Shown here: positions 27,759 to 37,602 of the stretch, piece after piece | How positions within the stretch are numbered: the stretch's first letter is position 1 | Layout: each line of letters starts with the position of its first letter | Assembly (NCBI GenBank): GCA_019358835.1 | Contig: JAHHIH010000001.1 | Location: forward strand, 186,001-250,000 | Length of the DNA: 64,000 bases | Direction: 5' to 3' | Source: Tildeniella torsiva UHER 1998/13D | Lineage (GTDB): Bacteria > Cyanobacteriota > Cyanobacteriia > Phormidesmidales > Phormidesmidaceae | The notes under the pieces: generated by a model | Told to the model about the DNA's origin: nothing | The model's database searches: none | What the model saw: the letters and a program-made list of their open reading frames with translations, nothing else | Position numbers and translations under genes: made by a program

Positions 27759-28181
27759 ATGAAACGCTTCTACCACCACGAATTTGTTGTACCAACTGAA
27801 GTCGTCGATGGCAACGGCCACGTCAACAACGTCGCCTATGTGCAGTGGATGCAGGATATCGCGATCGCCCACGCCACCAGCGTCGGCTGCACCACCGAGA
27901 CCCAGGCTCTAGGAGCCACATGGGTAGCCCGATCGCACCAAATCACCTACCTGCGCCCGGCTTTTGGGGGCGATCGCCTGCGTCTCACCACCTGGGTTAC
28001 TACCCTGCGCAAAGCCCGCAGCACCCGCCAGTACAAATTTTTGCGCCTCAGCGACGACACCGTACTGGCAACGGGCGCGACCGACTGGGTCTTTGTCGAT
28101 GCCGTTACCCATCGCCCCCGCACCATTCCCGCCTCAGTATCGGGCTGTTTTGAGCTAGTAGATGCCCCAGGCGATCGGTAG
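27759..28181 (+). CDS. Acyl-CoA thioesterase, YbgC/4-hydroxybenzoyl-CoA thioesterase family
   Basis: 140-residue hotdog-fold protein that should hydrolyse acyl-CoA thioesters. The signature is at the N-terminus: VVDGNGHVNNVAYVQWMQDIA, with the catalytic-type Asp and the GHVNN-AY-W pattern, followed by RSHQITYLRPAFGGDRLRLTTWV. In photosynthetic organisms a related enzyme is DHNA-CoA thioesterase of phylloquinone synthesis, but that specificity cannot be read here. Starts 10 nt after the pseudogene; GC-rich again. Ends 7 nt from the convergent gene on the minus strand. Confidence 0.85.
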   Translation: MKRFYHHEFVVPTEVVDGNGHVNNVAYVQWMQDIAIAHATSVGCTTETQALGATWVARSHQITYLRPAFGGDRLRLTTWVTTLRKARSTRQYKFLRLSDDTVLATGATDWVFVDAVTHRPRTIPASVSGCFELVDAPGDR

Positions 28182-28188
28182 CTCAGGA

Positions 28189-29280
28189 CTACCGCAGCCG
28201 CTGTTTAAGCCAAAAATCGAGCAGCGGTAGGGCAATGCGATAACCAAACTGAGGGCCGTAGATCAGGCCCTTTTGCTCCAGGCTGGTAAGCGCCCCCTGC
28301 AAACCGCCGCCCCGCGAGAGCTGGTGCTTTTTAATGTAGGCGTTCGACTGGGGGCGATCGGTGGGGTCGAGGGCCAGGCTTTCGAGCACGCGGGCCTGGG
28401 TGGGGGGCAGCAGCAGCAGCAGCGCCTCAAACACCACCGCCATGTCCTGCGCTAGGGCCAGCATGGCACTGTGTACCTGGTGAGCCTGGATCAACTCAGG
28501 CAGGGGAGAGGCGATCGCATTGCAGCCCAGCCACAGGCGCTGGGCCAGGGTAATGGCATCTTTCATATGCCCCTGCACATAACTGAGAAACATCTCCAGG
28601 GCCTCGCTTTCGGGGTCAAACTTGAGGCCCGCCGTGGCCATGGTGCCAATCACCCAGGGTTGCAGTTCGCGATCGCTCAGGGGAGTTAGGGCAATCACCG
28701 GCAGCTGGCTGGCGGTCATCCAGGGTTCGGCCACGGTGGCAATCAGGGCATAGCTGACCCGGTTCTGGCGCTCAATTTCCTGGCGCAGATGGCTTTCCCA
28801 CTTACCCTGCCGATCCCACGAGCGAATGTGGGGAAAGTTGTGAAACATAATCACCACCTGGCAGTTGAGCCATTCCGCCAGATCTTGGGGCAGCGAGAGT
28901 AAATTCTCAAACAAGGGCCACTCTTTGCCCAGGGTCTTGGGCCAAACTAGGCGCGCTTCGGCTTCTAAGGGCTGATCGACGCTGAGGGGCTGATTTAGGC
29001 TCCACTGCTGAATCTGAGCAATTTCAGCCGGTTCTGAGAAAGCATTTAGAATGCCGTCGGCCAAGAACCGCAAAAACTGGCCCGCATTGCGGCAGCGCAG
29101 TAGATCAATTTCCAGACAGCGTGAGCCTTCCTGGCGGGCGGCGCTGCGAATCAGAGTGCGGCGACCAATGCCCGGCACGCCGGTCACCACAAAATCGCTG
29201 TCTTGACGAAGCAGGGCACAGACGCGTTCGAGTTCGCTTTCTCGGCAAATCAGCGCCTGCGGCACAAACGGATTGAGCAT
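28189..29280 (-). CDS. AAA/STAND-like ATPase with altered Walker A
   Basis: 363 residues. After an RESELERV lead-in comes a P-loop-like GVPGIGRRTL (residues 34-43) in which the usual GKT/S lysine is Arg. A VVIMFHNFPHIRSWD stretch near 145 fits Walker B with atypical acidic positions. The C-terminal third (about 265-363) looks like a winged-helix (LLLLPPTQARVLESLAL, GLQGALTSLEQKGLI). This layout matches archaeal-type ATPase/regulator proteins. ATP hydrolysis is doubtful. Its ATG is about 90 bp from the divergent P-type ATPase start. Confidence 0.75.
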   Translation of the reverse strand: MLNPFVPQALICRESELERVCALLRQDSDFVVTGVPGIGRRTLIRSAARQEGSRCLEIDLLRCRNAGQFLRFLADGILNAFSEPAEIAQIQQWSLNQPLSVDQPLEAEARLVWPKTLGKEWPLFENLLSLPQDLAEWLNCQVVIMFHNFPHIRSWDRQGKWESHLRQEIERQNRVSYALIATVAEPWMTASQLPVIALTPLSDRELQPWVIGTMATAGLKFDPESEALEMFLSYVQGHMKDAITLAQRLWLGCNAIASPLPELIQAHQVHSAMLALAQDMAVVFEALLLLLPPTQARVLESLALDPTDRPQSNAYIKKHQLSRGGGLQGALTSLEQKGLIYGPQFGYRIALPLLDFWLKQRLR

Positions 29281-29370
29281 TGAGGCGGAGCTGCACTATT
29301 TTTTAGTGCTATAAATATAGGCTAAGTACTTGCGAATAGTAGCACTTGATTTTTGAGGTAAATTGCACCC
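29281..29370. promoter_or_regulatory. Divergent promoter region
   Basis: 90 bp between two divergent genes, AT-rich, with TATAAATATA near 29310 and a GAGG ribosome-binding element near 29355, upstream of the GTG start at 29371. Exact promoter boxes cannot be assigned. Confidence 0.4.
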
Positions 29371-32199
29371 GTGGCCCACAGCACCCTCCCCAACAAAAGC
29401 GCGTCTGCTAACCTTTGGCATACCCTCAGCCCCGAGCGGGCGATCGCGCTGTTAGAGAGCAGCCCCGAAGGGCTCAGCCCCAGCGAAGCCGAGCACCGGC
29501 AGCAGGTCTATGGCCTCAACGAGCTTCAGGAGGGGGCCACCCGCAGCCCCTGGGAAATTCTGTGGGATCAGTTCAAAAACATCATGCTGCTGATGCTGAT
29601 CGCGGTGGCGCTGGTGTCGCTGGTGCTCGATCTACGCACCGGGGGCTTCCCTAAGGATGCGATCGCGATCTTTGCTATTGTGCTGCTCAACGGCATCTTG
29701 GGCTACCTGCAAGAGAGCAGAGCCGAAAAAGCCCTAGCCGCCCTCAAGAACATGACTTCCCCAAGGGTGCGCACCATCCGTCAGGGTCAGGAACAGGAAA
29801 TCGACGCTAAAACCCTGGTACCGGGCGATGTGGTACTGCTGGAGGCAGGGGTGCAGGTGCCCGCCGATGGCCGTCTGCTCAGCGCCGCCAATCTACAGGT
29901 GCGCGAAGCCGCTCTGACTGGCGAAGCCGAAGCGGTAATCAAGCAGCCTGAGCTGCTCTTAGAAGATGAGTCTGCCTTGGGCGATCGCCTCAATCTGGTC
30001 TACCAAGGCACCGAAGTGCTGCAAGGGCGCGGCACCGTACTGGTCACCCAAACGGGGATGACTACTGAGCTGGGCCGCATCGCCACCCTAATCCAATCCG
30101 TGGAGACAGAGCCCACACCCCTCCAGCAGCGTATGGCGCAGCTGGGCAATGTGCTCGTGACCGGATCCCTGGTACTGGTTGCCCTGGTGGTGGTAGCGGG
30201 GCTGCTGCGCACCGGCGACCTCAGCCTGTTCGACGAGCTGCTAGAAGTCTCCCTCAGCATGGCGGTTGCCGTGGTGCCGGAAGGACTCCCCGCCGTCATC
30301 ACCGTTACCCTGGCCCTGGGCACCCAGCGCATGGTGCGCCGCCACGCCCTGATTCGCAAACTGCCAGCGGTAGAAACCCTGGGCTCGGTCACCACCATTT
30401 GCTCCGACAAAACCGGCACCCTGACCCAAAACAAAATGGTGGTGCAGCAGGTCAAGACCATAGCTCATCAGTACGACGTTACGGGTGAGGGCTACGCTCC
30501 CGTCGGCAACCTTCTGGAAAATGGGGCGGCGATCGCCCCCCAGTCTGACCCGGCCCTCCAGGCATTGCTGATGGCCTGCGCCCTGTGCAACGACGCCAAC
30601 CTCAGCCAGTCGGGCAGCATTTGGACGTTACTGGGTGACCCCACCGAGGGTGCCCTGCTGGCCGTAGCGGGTAAAGGCGGGTTTGACCAGGCAACGCTGG
30701 GGCAACAGAGCGATCGCATCGGCGAAGTGTCCTTCACCTCAGAGCGCAAGCGCATGAGCGTCGTCGTGCAGGCCCAGGCCGATGCCGACTGGCCTTTGGC
30801 CCCCCAGGTGATGTTCACCAAAGGCTCTGCCGAACTGGTGCTAGAACGCTGTAACACCAGCCAGGGCGAGGGGCAGCCCGAGCCGCTTACCGAGGCTCAG
30901 CGGCAGGCTATTTTGACCCAAAACGATGCCATGGCCGCCAGTGGCTTGCGGGTGCTGGGCTTTGCCATGAAGCCTACGAACGTCGTAGCTAATCCCAACG
31001 CCAACCTAGAGCCCGAAGAGCAGAACCTAATCTGGCTGGGCCTCGTAGGCATGCTCGATGCCCCGCGCCCTGAAGTGCGCGCCGCCGTGGTTGACTGTCG
31101 GCGTGCGGGCATTCGCCCGGTGATGATTACGGGGGATCACCCGCTGACTGCCAAGGCGATCGCCGAAACCCTCGGCATTGCCCAACCCGGTGACACCATT
31201 CTGACCGGGCGCGAGCTGAGCCACCTTTCCCCTGAAGAGCTAGAAAAAACCGTTCCTCACGTCAGCGTTTACGCCCGCGTCGCCCCCGAGCACAAGCTCC
31301 GCATCGTGCAGGCGCTGCAAAAACAGGGCGAATTTGTCGCCATGACCGGCGACGGCGTCAACGATGCCCCTGCCCTCAAGCAGGCCGATATCGGTATCGC
31401 CATGGGCATTACCGGCACCGATGTCAGCAAAGAAGCCAGCGACATGGTGCTGCTTGACGACAACTTTGCCACCATCGTCGCCGCCACCGAGGAAGGCAGG
31501 GTGGTCTACGACAACATTCGCCGCTTCATCAAATACATTCTGGGCAGCAACATTGGCGAGGTGCTCACCATCGCCGCCGCCCCGATCATGGGCCTGGGCG
31601 GCGTGCCCCTCTCCCCCCTGCAAATTCTGTGGATGAACCTGGTCACCGACGGCGTGCCCGCCCTGGCTCTGGCCATGGAGCCCGCCGAACCCGACGTGAT
31701 GGAGCGTCCGCCCCACAACCCTCGGGAGAGCATTTTTGCCCGCGGCCTGGGCTCCTACATGGTGCGAGTAGGCATTGTGCTGGCCGTTCTGGCGATTGGC
31801 CTGATGGGCTGGGCCTACCGCTACACCACCGCCCCTGGCTACCCTGGCGATCCCGACACCTGGAAGACGATGGTGTTCACAACCCTCTGTTTGGCCCAAA
31901 TGGGCCACGCCCTGGCGGCTCGCTCAGACACCCGCTTAACAGCCCAGCTCAATCCTTTTTCAAATCCTTACATCTGGGGTGCGGTTTTGCTCACCACCGG
32001 CCTGCAAGTGTTGTTACTGTACATTCCAGTCCTAGCGCAATTTTTTGGGCTGCATGCTCTATCAGCTATAGAAATAGCCATTTGCTTTGGGTTTAGCGCC
32101 CTTATGTTTGCCTGGCTAGAGCTCGAAAAGCTGGTGATTCAACTGACACTACGGCGCAAGCAGCCGGGTCTGCCCAATGGGTCTAAACCTGTGCTTTAA
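29371..32199 (+). CDS. P-type Ca2+-transporting ATPase (P2A, PacL-like)
   Basis: 942-residue membrane cation pump. Motifs: LTGEAEAV (actuator, TGEA in place of TGES), PEGLP in membrane helix 4, phosphorylation site [17 protein letters not shown] (nucleotide site), [12 protein letters not shown], and [12 protein letters not shown] in helix 6. PEGLP plus NLVTDG is the pattern of SERCA-type calcium pumps, so calcium export is the best guess; manganese is possible. Start is GTG at 29371 with GAGGT about 14 nt upstream; no ATG is available near it. Ten or so hydrophobic segments can be placed. ExoD follows 23 nt after the stop, probably in the same transcript. Confidence 0.93.
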   Translation: MAHSTLPNKSASANLWHTLSPERAIALLESSPEGLSPSEAEHRQQVYGLNELQEGATRSPWEILWDQFKNIMLLMLIAVALVSLVLDLRTGGFPKDAIAIFAIVLLNGILGYLQESRAEKALAALKNMTSPRVRTIRQGQEQEIDAKTLVPGDVVLLEAGVQVPADGRLLSAANLQVREAALTGEAEAVIKQPELLLEDESALGDRLNLVYQGTEVLQGRGTVLVTQTGMTTELGRIATLIQSVETEPTPLQQRMAQLGNVLVTGSLVLVALVVVAGLLRTGDLSLFDELLEVSLSMAVAVVPEGLPAVITVTLALGTQRMVRRHALIRKLPAVETLGSVTTICSDKTGTLTQNKMVVQQVKTIAHQYDVTGEGYAPVGNLLENGAAIAPQSDPALQALLMACALCNDANLSQSGSIWTLLGDPTEGALLAVAGKGGFDQATLGQQSDRIGEVSFTSERKRMSVVVQAQADADWPLAPQVMFTKGSAELVLERCNTSQGEGQPEPLTEAQRQAILTQNDAMAASGLRVLGFAMKPTNVVANPNANLEPEEQNLIWLGLVGMLDAPRPEVRAAVVDCRRAGIRPVMITGDHPLTAKAIAETLGIAQPGDTILTGRELSHLSPEELEKTVPHVSVYARVAPEHKLRIVQALQKQGEFVAMTGDGVNDAPALKQADIGIAMGITGTDVSKEASDMVLLDDNFATIVAATEEGRVVYDNIRRFIKYILGSNIGEVLTIAAAPIMGLGGVPLSPLQILWMNLVTDGVPALALAMEPAEPDVMERPPHNPRESIFARGLGSYMVRVGIVLAVLAIGLMGWAYRYTTAPGYPGDPDTWKTMVFTTLCLAQMGHALAARSDTRLTAQLNPFSNPYIWGAVLLTTGLQVLLLYIPVLAQFFGLHALSAIEIAICFGFSALMFAWLELEKLVIQLTLRRKQPGLPNGSKPVL

Positions 32200-32222
32200 T
32201 CCCACTCAATTTCCTCACCCCT

Positions 32223-32846
32223 ATGGATTCTGACTCTCCTCAACCCCGCTTTTCCCAGGAAATCAAAGCACTGCTAGAGCGCATAGCCGAGCAGCCGCTG
32301 ACCCTCTCCCACGTGCTCAACGAGACCGCCGAGCGGGGCTTTTGCCTGGTGATTGGGCTGCTGGTGCTGCCGTTCTTGTTCCCCATGCCGCCGGGGTTTA
32401 CCACCATTTTGGGGTCGGCCTGTCTGCTGCTGTCGCTGCAAATGGCCGTGGGGCGGCGATCGCCCTGGCTGCCCCAGCGAGTGGCCCGATTTCAGTTTCC
32501 GTCGGTGCTGGCCAAGACCGTGCTAAGCAATCTCAAGCGGGTGACGCGGGTAACCGAGCGGTTTGTGCGGCCCCGCCTACCGGGACTGGCTAACAACCCT
32601 TCGGTATGGCACATCAACGGCGTCTGCATTAGCTGGCTAACGCTGCTGTTGATGAGTCCGATCCCCTTTACCAATCCAATCCCCACAATTGGCATTTTGA
32701 TCTTTGTGGTAGCCACCCTCGAAGCCGATGGTGTAGTGATGATTTTGGGCTATGTGGCCACAGGGTTGATTACGGGTACGTTTGGCCTCGCGGGTTACTT
32801 ACTGTGGCGATCGCCCGAACTGCTTCAGCAGTGGTTTCAGCGATAG
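32223..32846 (+). CDS. ExoD family membrane protein
   Basis: 207-residue membrane protein of the ExoD family, named for a role in exopolysaccharide synthesis in rhizobia; its biochemical function is not known. Typical lead is LLERIAEQPLTLSHVL, then GFCLVIGLLVLPFLFPMPPG (helix with the PMPPG motif), then QMAVGRRSPWLP. Four or so membrane helices. It begins 23 nt after the calcium ATPase stop and is likely co-transcribed with it. Confidence 0.88.
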   Translation: MDSDSPQPRFSQEIKALLERIAEQPLTLSHVLNETAERGFCLVIGLLVLPFLFPMPPGFTTILGSACLLLSLQMAVGRRSPWLPQRVARFQFPSVLAKTVLSNLKRVTRVTERFVRPRLPGLANNPSVWHINGVCISWLTLLLMSPIPFTNPIPTIGILIFVVATLEADGVVMILGYVATGLITGTFGLAGYLLWRSPELLQQWFQR

Positions 32847-32951
32847 GCTCGTCTAACTTGAAACCCGGAGTTTCCCTCCCCCTTGTCTCTTGAGTAGCGG
32901 GAAGGTAGATCAATCTCCCCAGGGGGAGAACCTTTGAAGTCTTTTCTGACT

Positions 32952-32974
32952 CCCCTCTCCCTCTGGGAGAGGGG
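32952..32974. repeat. GGGAGAGGGG palindrome between convergent genes
   Basis: CCCCTCTCCC (32952-32961), loop TCT, GGGAGAGGGG (32965-32974): a perfect 10-bp stem. It has the same core as the palindromes inserted in cobN and sits between two convergent genes, where it could stop transcription from both sides. Confidence 0.75.
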
Positions 32975-32979
32975 CCGGT

Positions 32980-35960
32980 CTACCCGATCAGCGATGGCGC
33001 AGCAGGGGATTGGTTTGCCCCTGGCTTCGGTTGATCTAACCGTCGCAGCAGTGTCTTTCTCAGTTCTTCTAGCCCCAGCACAATCGGGGGGCACAGCAGC
33101 AGCATGACCCACTGTCCCAAAGTCAGCGGCGCGGTCGAAAAAATGCGCTGTAGCGGCGGCAAGGCAATAATCGCCCCAATCAAGGCCCATTCCACGGCAA
33201 TGCCTCCCCAGATCAGGGAGTTAGAAAACCAGCCCAAGCGCCACACCGCCGTTTTTTCTGAGCGACAGGCAAACACGTTGCCGGTTTGACAGGCGACGAT
33301 CGCGGCCAGGGTCAGGGTCGTCGCCTGAAGGTAAATTGCCACCACCGGAGCGGTTGCTGTATCAGCCTGAAGCGCCGGGGTAACCGCCTGAATAGCAGGC
33401 AGATCAAAGCCGTGGCCATGCCACACCCAGAAGAAAGCCGCCATGCCCAAAATTCCCTCGATAATACCGAGCCAGCCGTAGGCTCGCAGCAGCAGCCCTC
33501 GATCCATCAGGGGTTGATCCTTAGTGCGAGGCGGCTGATCCATCGTGCCGATTTCAGCAGTTTCGGCACCCAGAGCCAGGGCTGGCACCATATCGGTGCC
33601 CAGGTCGATGGCGAGAATTTGCATGATCACCAGCGCTGGGGGAATTTTGAACGCCACCATGGCCAGGAAGGGCAGCAGCTCTGGCACATTAGAAGCCAGG
33701 ATGTAGGTGATGAACTTGCGAATGTTTTGGTAGATGGTGCGACCCTCTTCGATCGCGCCGATGATGGTGGCGAAGTTGTCGTCGGTAAGCACAATGTCGG
33801 CGGCTTCGCGGGCCACATCGGTGCCATTGAGCCCCATGGCGATACCGATGTGAGCCGATCGCAGGGCCGGAGCATCGTTGACGCCGTCGCCGGTCACCGC
33901 CACCACCGCTCCGGTGGCCTTATATGCTTCTACCAGGCGCAGCTTGTGCTCAGGCGACATGCGGGCAAATACTAGCCGCGATCGGTACTTCACCATCTGC
34001 TGGAGCTGGGCATCGGAGAGGTGGCCCAAGGTGTCGCCGGTAATCACCCGCACCGGCTCGTGGCTGCCAGGCGTCTCGTCCACTAGGCCGATCTGCTGGG
34101 CGATCGCCTCGGCGGTCAACCCGTAGTCGCCGGTTACCATGGTGACGCGAATGCCCGCCTGGTGGCACTGGGCGATCGCCTCAGGCACCTCAGGCCGTGG
34201 CGGGTCAAACATCGCCACCAGGCCGATGAAGGTCAGCCCCTGCTCCAAATCCTGCGCTTTCATATCCCTCAGGTCGTCGCTGCCGGGGCGGGCCGCCAGC
34301 CCCAGCACCGAAACCCCTGGCGGGCAAAGCTGTCGTTGGCCGCCACCACCTGTTCCCAGTCGTCGTGACCCAGGGTGCCTAAGGTGCCATTGCGCAAAAT
34401 GGTCTGGCAGTGGCGCACCACCTCCAGGGGCGCGCCCTTGATAAAGGCCACGTGGGTCGCCTGGGGAAAGGTGTCGGGCCAGAGATCATCTTGCCAATCG
34501 AGTACCACGGTCATCATCCGCCGCCGCGAGTCGAACGGGATTTCCCGCTGGCGGGGGTAGCGTTTTTGCAGGTCTTCTACGTTCAGCCCGGCCTTGGCGG
34601 CTACCACAATCAGGGCCGCCTCTGTGGGGTCGCCCATCTCCTGCCAGCGGCTGGGGGCGGTGAGGTGGGTGAGGCGGGCGTTAGAGCAAAGGGCGGCCCC
34701 AGTGAGCAAAAGCTGTACTTTCCAGGCCAGGGGTGAGTCTTTGGGGATGTGTACCTGCCCGGTGGTAGGGTCGTAACCTGCCCCCGTTACGCGAATTTGC
34801 CCCGGCATTAGCTCCGCGTCATCGCCTGGGGAAGGGGTTGTAGCGATTGGGGGCAGCCACAGGTGGCGCACGGTCATTTCATTTTTAGTCAGGGTGCCAG
34901 TTTTATCGGTGCAGATCACATTGACAGCGCTCAGGGTTTCCACCGCCGAGAGCCGCCGTACCAGGGCATTGCGCCGCACCATGCGCTGCACCCCGATCGC
35001 CAGCGACAAGGTCACCGTAGGCAGCAGCCCCTCAGGTACCAGGGCGACAATAATGCCAATCGCAAAGATAAAGCTCTCCTTCAGCTCCATGCCCACCAGC
35101 AGCGAAGTGAGGGCAAACACCAGCAGCCCCATGGCAACCGCGATCGCCGTAATCACGCGCACAATGTGGCTGATCTGCACCTCCAAGGTGCTGGGCTCAC
35201 GCTTGACGTTGGTGGTTAGGTGGGCGACCTGGCCAAACTCGGTGTGGGTGCCCGTGGCGTAGGCCACTGCCACACCCCGCCCCGCCGCCACCGTCGCCCC
35301 CGCCAGCACCAAGTTGCTCACCTCCGCTGGATTAGTCTTTTCCACCTGGGGCTGCTCGCCAGGGATGGCTAGGGGTTTACCGCCGCGCAGGGGCAAAGCT
35401 TCTCGCTGGCGCACCGGGTGGGGGTTGCGGGCTACGGGCAGCGATTCCCCCGTCAGCACTGACACATCGAGGTATAGGCTTTCAGCGCTGACCAGGCGAG
35501 CGTCGGCAGAGACGCGATCGCCCTCCTCCAGCTGCATCACATCCCCCCGCACCAGATCGCGGGCTGGAATTTGCACCAGCTCACCCTGGCGAAACACGCG
35601 CACCTGGGCGGGCAGCACATTCTTTAAGGCCGCTAGCGCCTGCTCTGCCCTAAATTCCTGGGAAAAGCTAAATACGGCGTTAATCCAGATCACCGCCCAG
35701 ATCGCCCAGCCCAACGCCGGGGTGTGGGAGATAAAGGCCAAAATGCCCGCCACCCACAACAGCAGTGCCATAAAGTGGGTGAGCTGATCGGTAAAGCGCA
35801 GCCACAGCGGGCGATGGGCGGGTTCAGGCAGTTCGTTGGGGCCATAGCGCTCTAGCCGCCGCTGGGCTTCCAGCTCGGTTAACCCTTGGGGATCAGTTTC
35901 GAGAGATTGGTAGACGTCATCCAAATCAAGGGTCCAGACCGGGCGATGCATCGATGCCAT
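32980..35960 (-). pseudogene. P-type cation ATPase (P2C, Na+/K+-ATPase-like) split by a one-base frameshift
   Basis: Two overlapping minus-strand frames add up to one pump of about 990 residues. The N-part (35960 down to about 34310) has LTGESLPV, VPEGLLPTVTL and DKTGTLTKNEM. The C-part (about 34308 down to 32980) has [19 protein letters not shown] and DLGTDMVPALAL. PEGLL with DLGTDMVPA is the pattern of animal Na+/K+-ATPase alpha subunits (P2C), so monovalent cation transport is likely. The join reads GFRCWGW in one frame and VLGLAARP in the other. Restoring one G after CGG near 34309 gives the expected GFRVLGLAAR. All catalytic motifs survive, so this is either a recent mutation or a sequencing error. 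Start chosen: ATG 35960; ATG 35951 is an alternative. Confidence 0.85.
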
Positions 35961-36148
35961 GGCTGTATTCCCAAGGGGCTGAAGCGAATGAACGTGGGTG
36001 AAAATTGAGGCTGATGAAAAGCCCAGTCTTAAACGCCCAGCTCTAGCAATTATCGCTGAATTCCCCAAATCACCCCTCTAGCTGCAACAGACCTTTTTGT
36101 TAGGCAACCTTTGCACACAGGGGCTCATACTAAATCCTTAAACAAAAA

Positions 36149-36173
36149 CGCCTCCCCGTTAACAGGGAGGCGT
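36149..36173 (-). terminator. Rho-independent terminator of the DUF1517 gene
   Basis: Perfect stem CGCCTCCC / GGGAGGCG with loop CGTTAACA. Read on the minus strand, the stem is followed by TTTTTGTTT. It lies about 30 nt beyond the DUF1517 stop. Confidence 0.85.
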
Positions 36174-36201
36174 CCGTTTTGGGGTTATCCAAAACCAAAA
36201 C

Positions 36202-37149
36202 TTAGATCAACTTGAGTTCAGGATAGTTGGCAATCAGTTCGTCACCGCTGAGGGTTTCCCCAGACTGCTGAGGCGTCCAGAGAACTTCTACGGCTAGCAG
36301 GTTTTCGCCGGAGACCGCACCAATCTGGCTAAGCGCCTGGCGCAGGTCAGCCGAGGAGTAGATATCGGGCAGATCGAGCTTGCCCTGGGTCGCCACCACC
36401 ACAGTTGCCAAAATGTATTCCCCAGGGGCTTGGTCAGTGTCGCCTGTCAGCAGAGCCTTGGGTTCGGCCTGAGTGAGCTGGTTGTTGACGTTAGAGAGCG
36501 TCTCGGCGCTAAAGCGACTACGGGCCGAGAGGGTGTAGCGGTTAAACTCTTGCTCAGCACTGAGTAAGCGGGTCTGCTTATCTTCGCTGGCGGCGTAGGC
36601 CCAGTAGTCGGGGTGACGCAGCAGGGCCAAGGTGGTCTCTTGCAGCAGCTTGGCCAGCCCTTGGGAGGTGCCGGTATCGGCGGTGGTGGCCAGGCGGTTG
36701 AGGTCATCCTGCAATTCGCGGGCTTGGGCAAGTAGGCCGACCTGGAGTTTGGCGATCGCTACCGGCGGGTTGCTGCTGCCGCCCACAGGAGTGCCGTAGT
36801 CGTCCTCAGAGGTCGCCCCCCGCAGGCCGCGCACCACCACGTTGGCGATCGCAATAAAAATCAGCAGGGTAAACAACCCGCCAAAGCCGCCACCGATGCC
36901 AATGAAGGGAAACAGGAAGGGCATGCCAAAGCCGCCGCCGGGGTAGTAGCCGCCCCCGCCACTAGGGGCATAGGTGCGTGGGCTAGGGCTCATGCGTGGA
37001 GCCGGAGCCCGAAAGCTGCCGCCTCCCATGCGTCCACCCGCTGCGGCCCAAGCCCCATCGGCGGTGCCAAACACCAAAACCACGGCCAAGACCACGGCCA
37101 TCAGCGGCTTCAAAAATGGCTTAAGGCGTTGAAAAAGTTGTTTAACCAT
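36202..37149 (-). CDS. DUF1517 family membrane protein
   Basis: 315 residues. Signal-like hydrophobic N-terminus (residues 15-35, ending GAWAAAGG), then a Gly/Pro/Ser-rich segment, a second hydrophobic stretch (FTLLIFIAIANVVVRGL, about 93-109) and a soluble C-terminal domain of some 180 residues. This layout is that of DUF1517 proteins found in cyanobacteria and chloroplasts; their function is unknown. Single gene with its own terminator. Confidence 0.9.
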   Translation of the reverse strand: MVKQLFQRLKPFLKPLMAVVLAVVLVFGTADGAWAAAGGRMGGGSFRAPAPRMSPSPRTYAPSGGGGYYPGGGFGMPFLFPFIGIGGGFGGLFTLLIFIAIANVVVRGLRGATSEDDYGTPVGGSSNPPVAIAKLQVGLLAQARELQDDLNRLATTADTGTSQGLAKLLQETTLALLRHPDYWAYAASEDKQTRLLSAEQEFNRYTLSARSRFSAETLSNVNNQLTQAEPKALLTGDTDQAPGEYILATVVVATQGKLDLPDIYSSADLRQALSQIGAVSGENLLAVEVLWTPQQSGETLSGDELIANYPELKLI

Positions 37150-37252
37150 CGCGTAAAACCGGAGTGCTTTATGTCTTTAATGTAACGCGAAGTGCTGCTG
37201 CTGCCCGACAAAAACAGGGCCAACTAACGGCGGAAACCCGTACCTACAGGCC

Positions 37253-37477
37253 CTAACCGCCCCCGACAATGGTGACGATTTCTAGCCTGTCGTTGGGGTG
37301 CAGGTGGGTAGTCTCCCACAGCTGACGATGGAGAATTTCACCGTTATACTCAACTGCCACCAAGCGAGGATTCAGACCCAATGATTCTAAAAAACTGGGC
37401 AGCAGAGTACCAGATGCACAGGGCTGAGATTCGCCGTTGACGAGGAGGTAGAAGTTGTCGGTGGTGGGGTCGAGCAT
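37253..37477 (-). CDS. thiS: Sulfur carrier protein ThiS
   Basis: 74 residues from the ATG at 37477. Beta-grasp sulfur carrier that donates sulfur for thiazole formation in thiamine synthesis. It ends in IVGGG; the family requires a C-terminal Gly-Gly for adenylation and thiocarboxylation. Motif LVAVEYNGEILHRQLW is typical. The frame stays open upstream, but that part reads as low-complexity repeat and is not included. Lies downstream of thiE in the same direction. Confidence 0.92.
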   Translation of the reverse strand: MLDPTTDNFYLLVNGESQPCASGTLLPSFLESLGLNPRLVAVEYNGEILHRQLWETTHLHPNDRLEIVTIVGGG

Positions 37478-37540
37478 CGGAGGGAGTTGGGGGTAATGGG
37501 TAGGGGGTAAGGGGTGTGGAGTAGAGATTTGTGGCAACCT
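37478..37540. repeat. C-rich/G-rich low-complexity repeat upstream of thiS
   Basis: GGGAGTTGGGGGTAATGGG followed by TAGGGGGTAAGGGGTGTGG: related G-rich words repeated head to tail. Similar C-rich words occur in cobN insertion 1 on the other strand. It lies between thiE and thiS. Confidence 0.55.
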
Positions 37541-37602
37541 TAAACCCTTTACCTTGCACCTCAAACCCATTGTTGATAACGGTCAATCAGTTTAGTGGCG
37601 GG

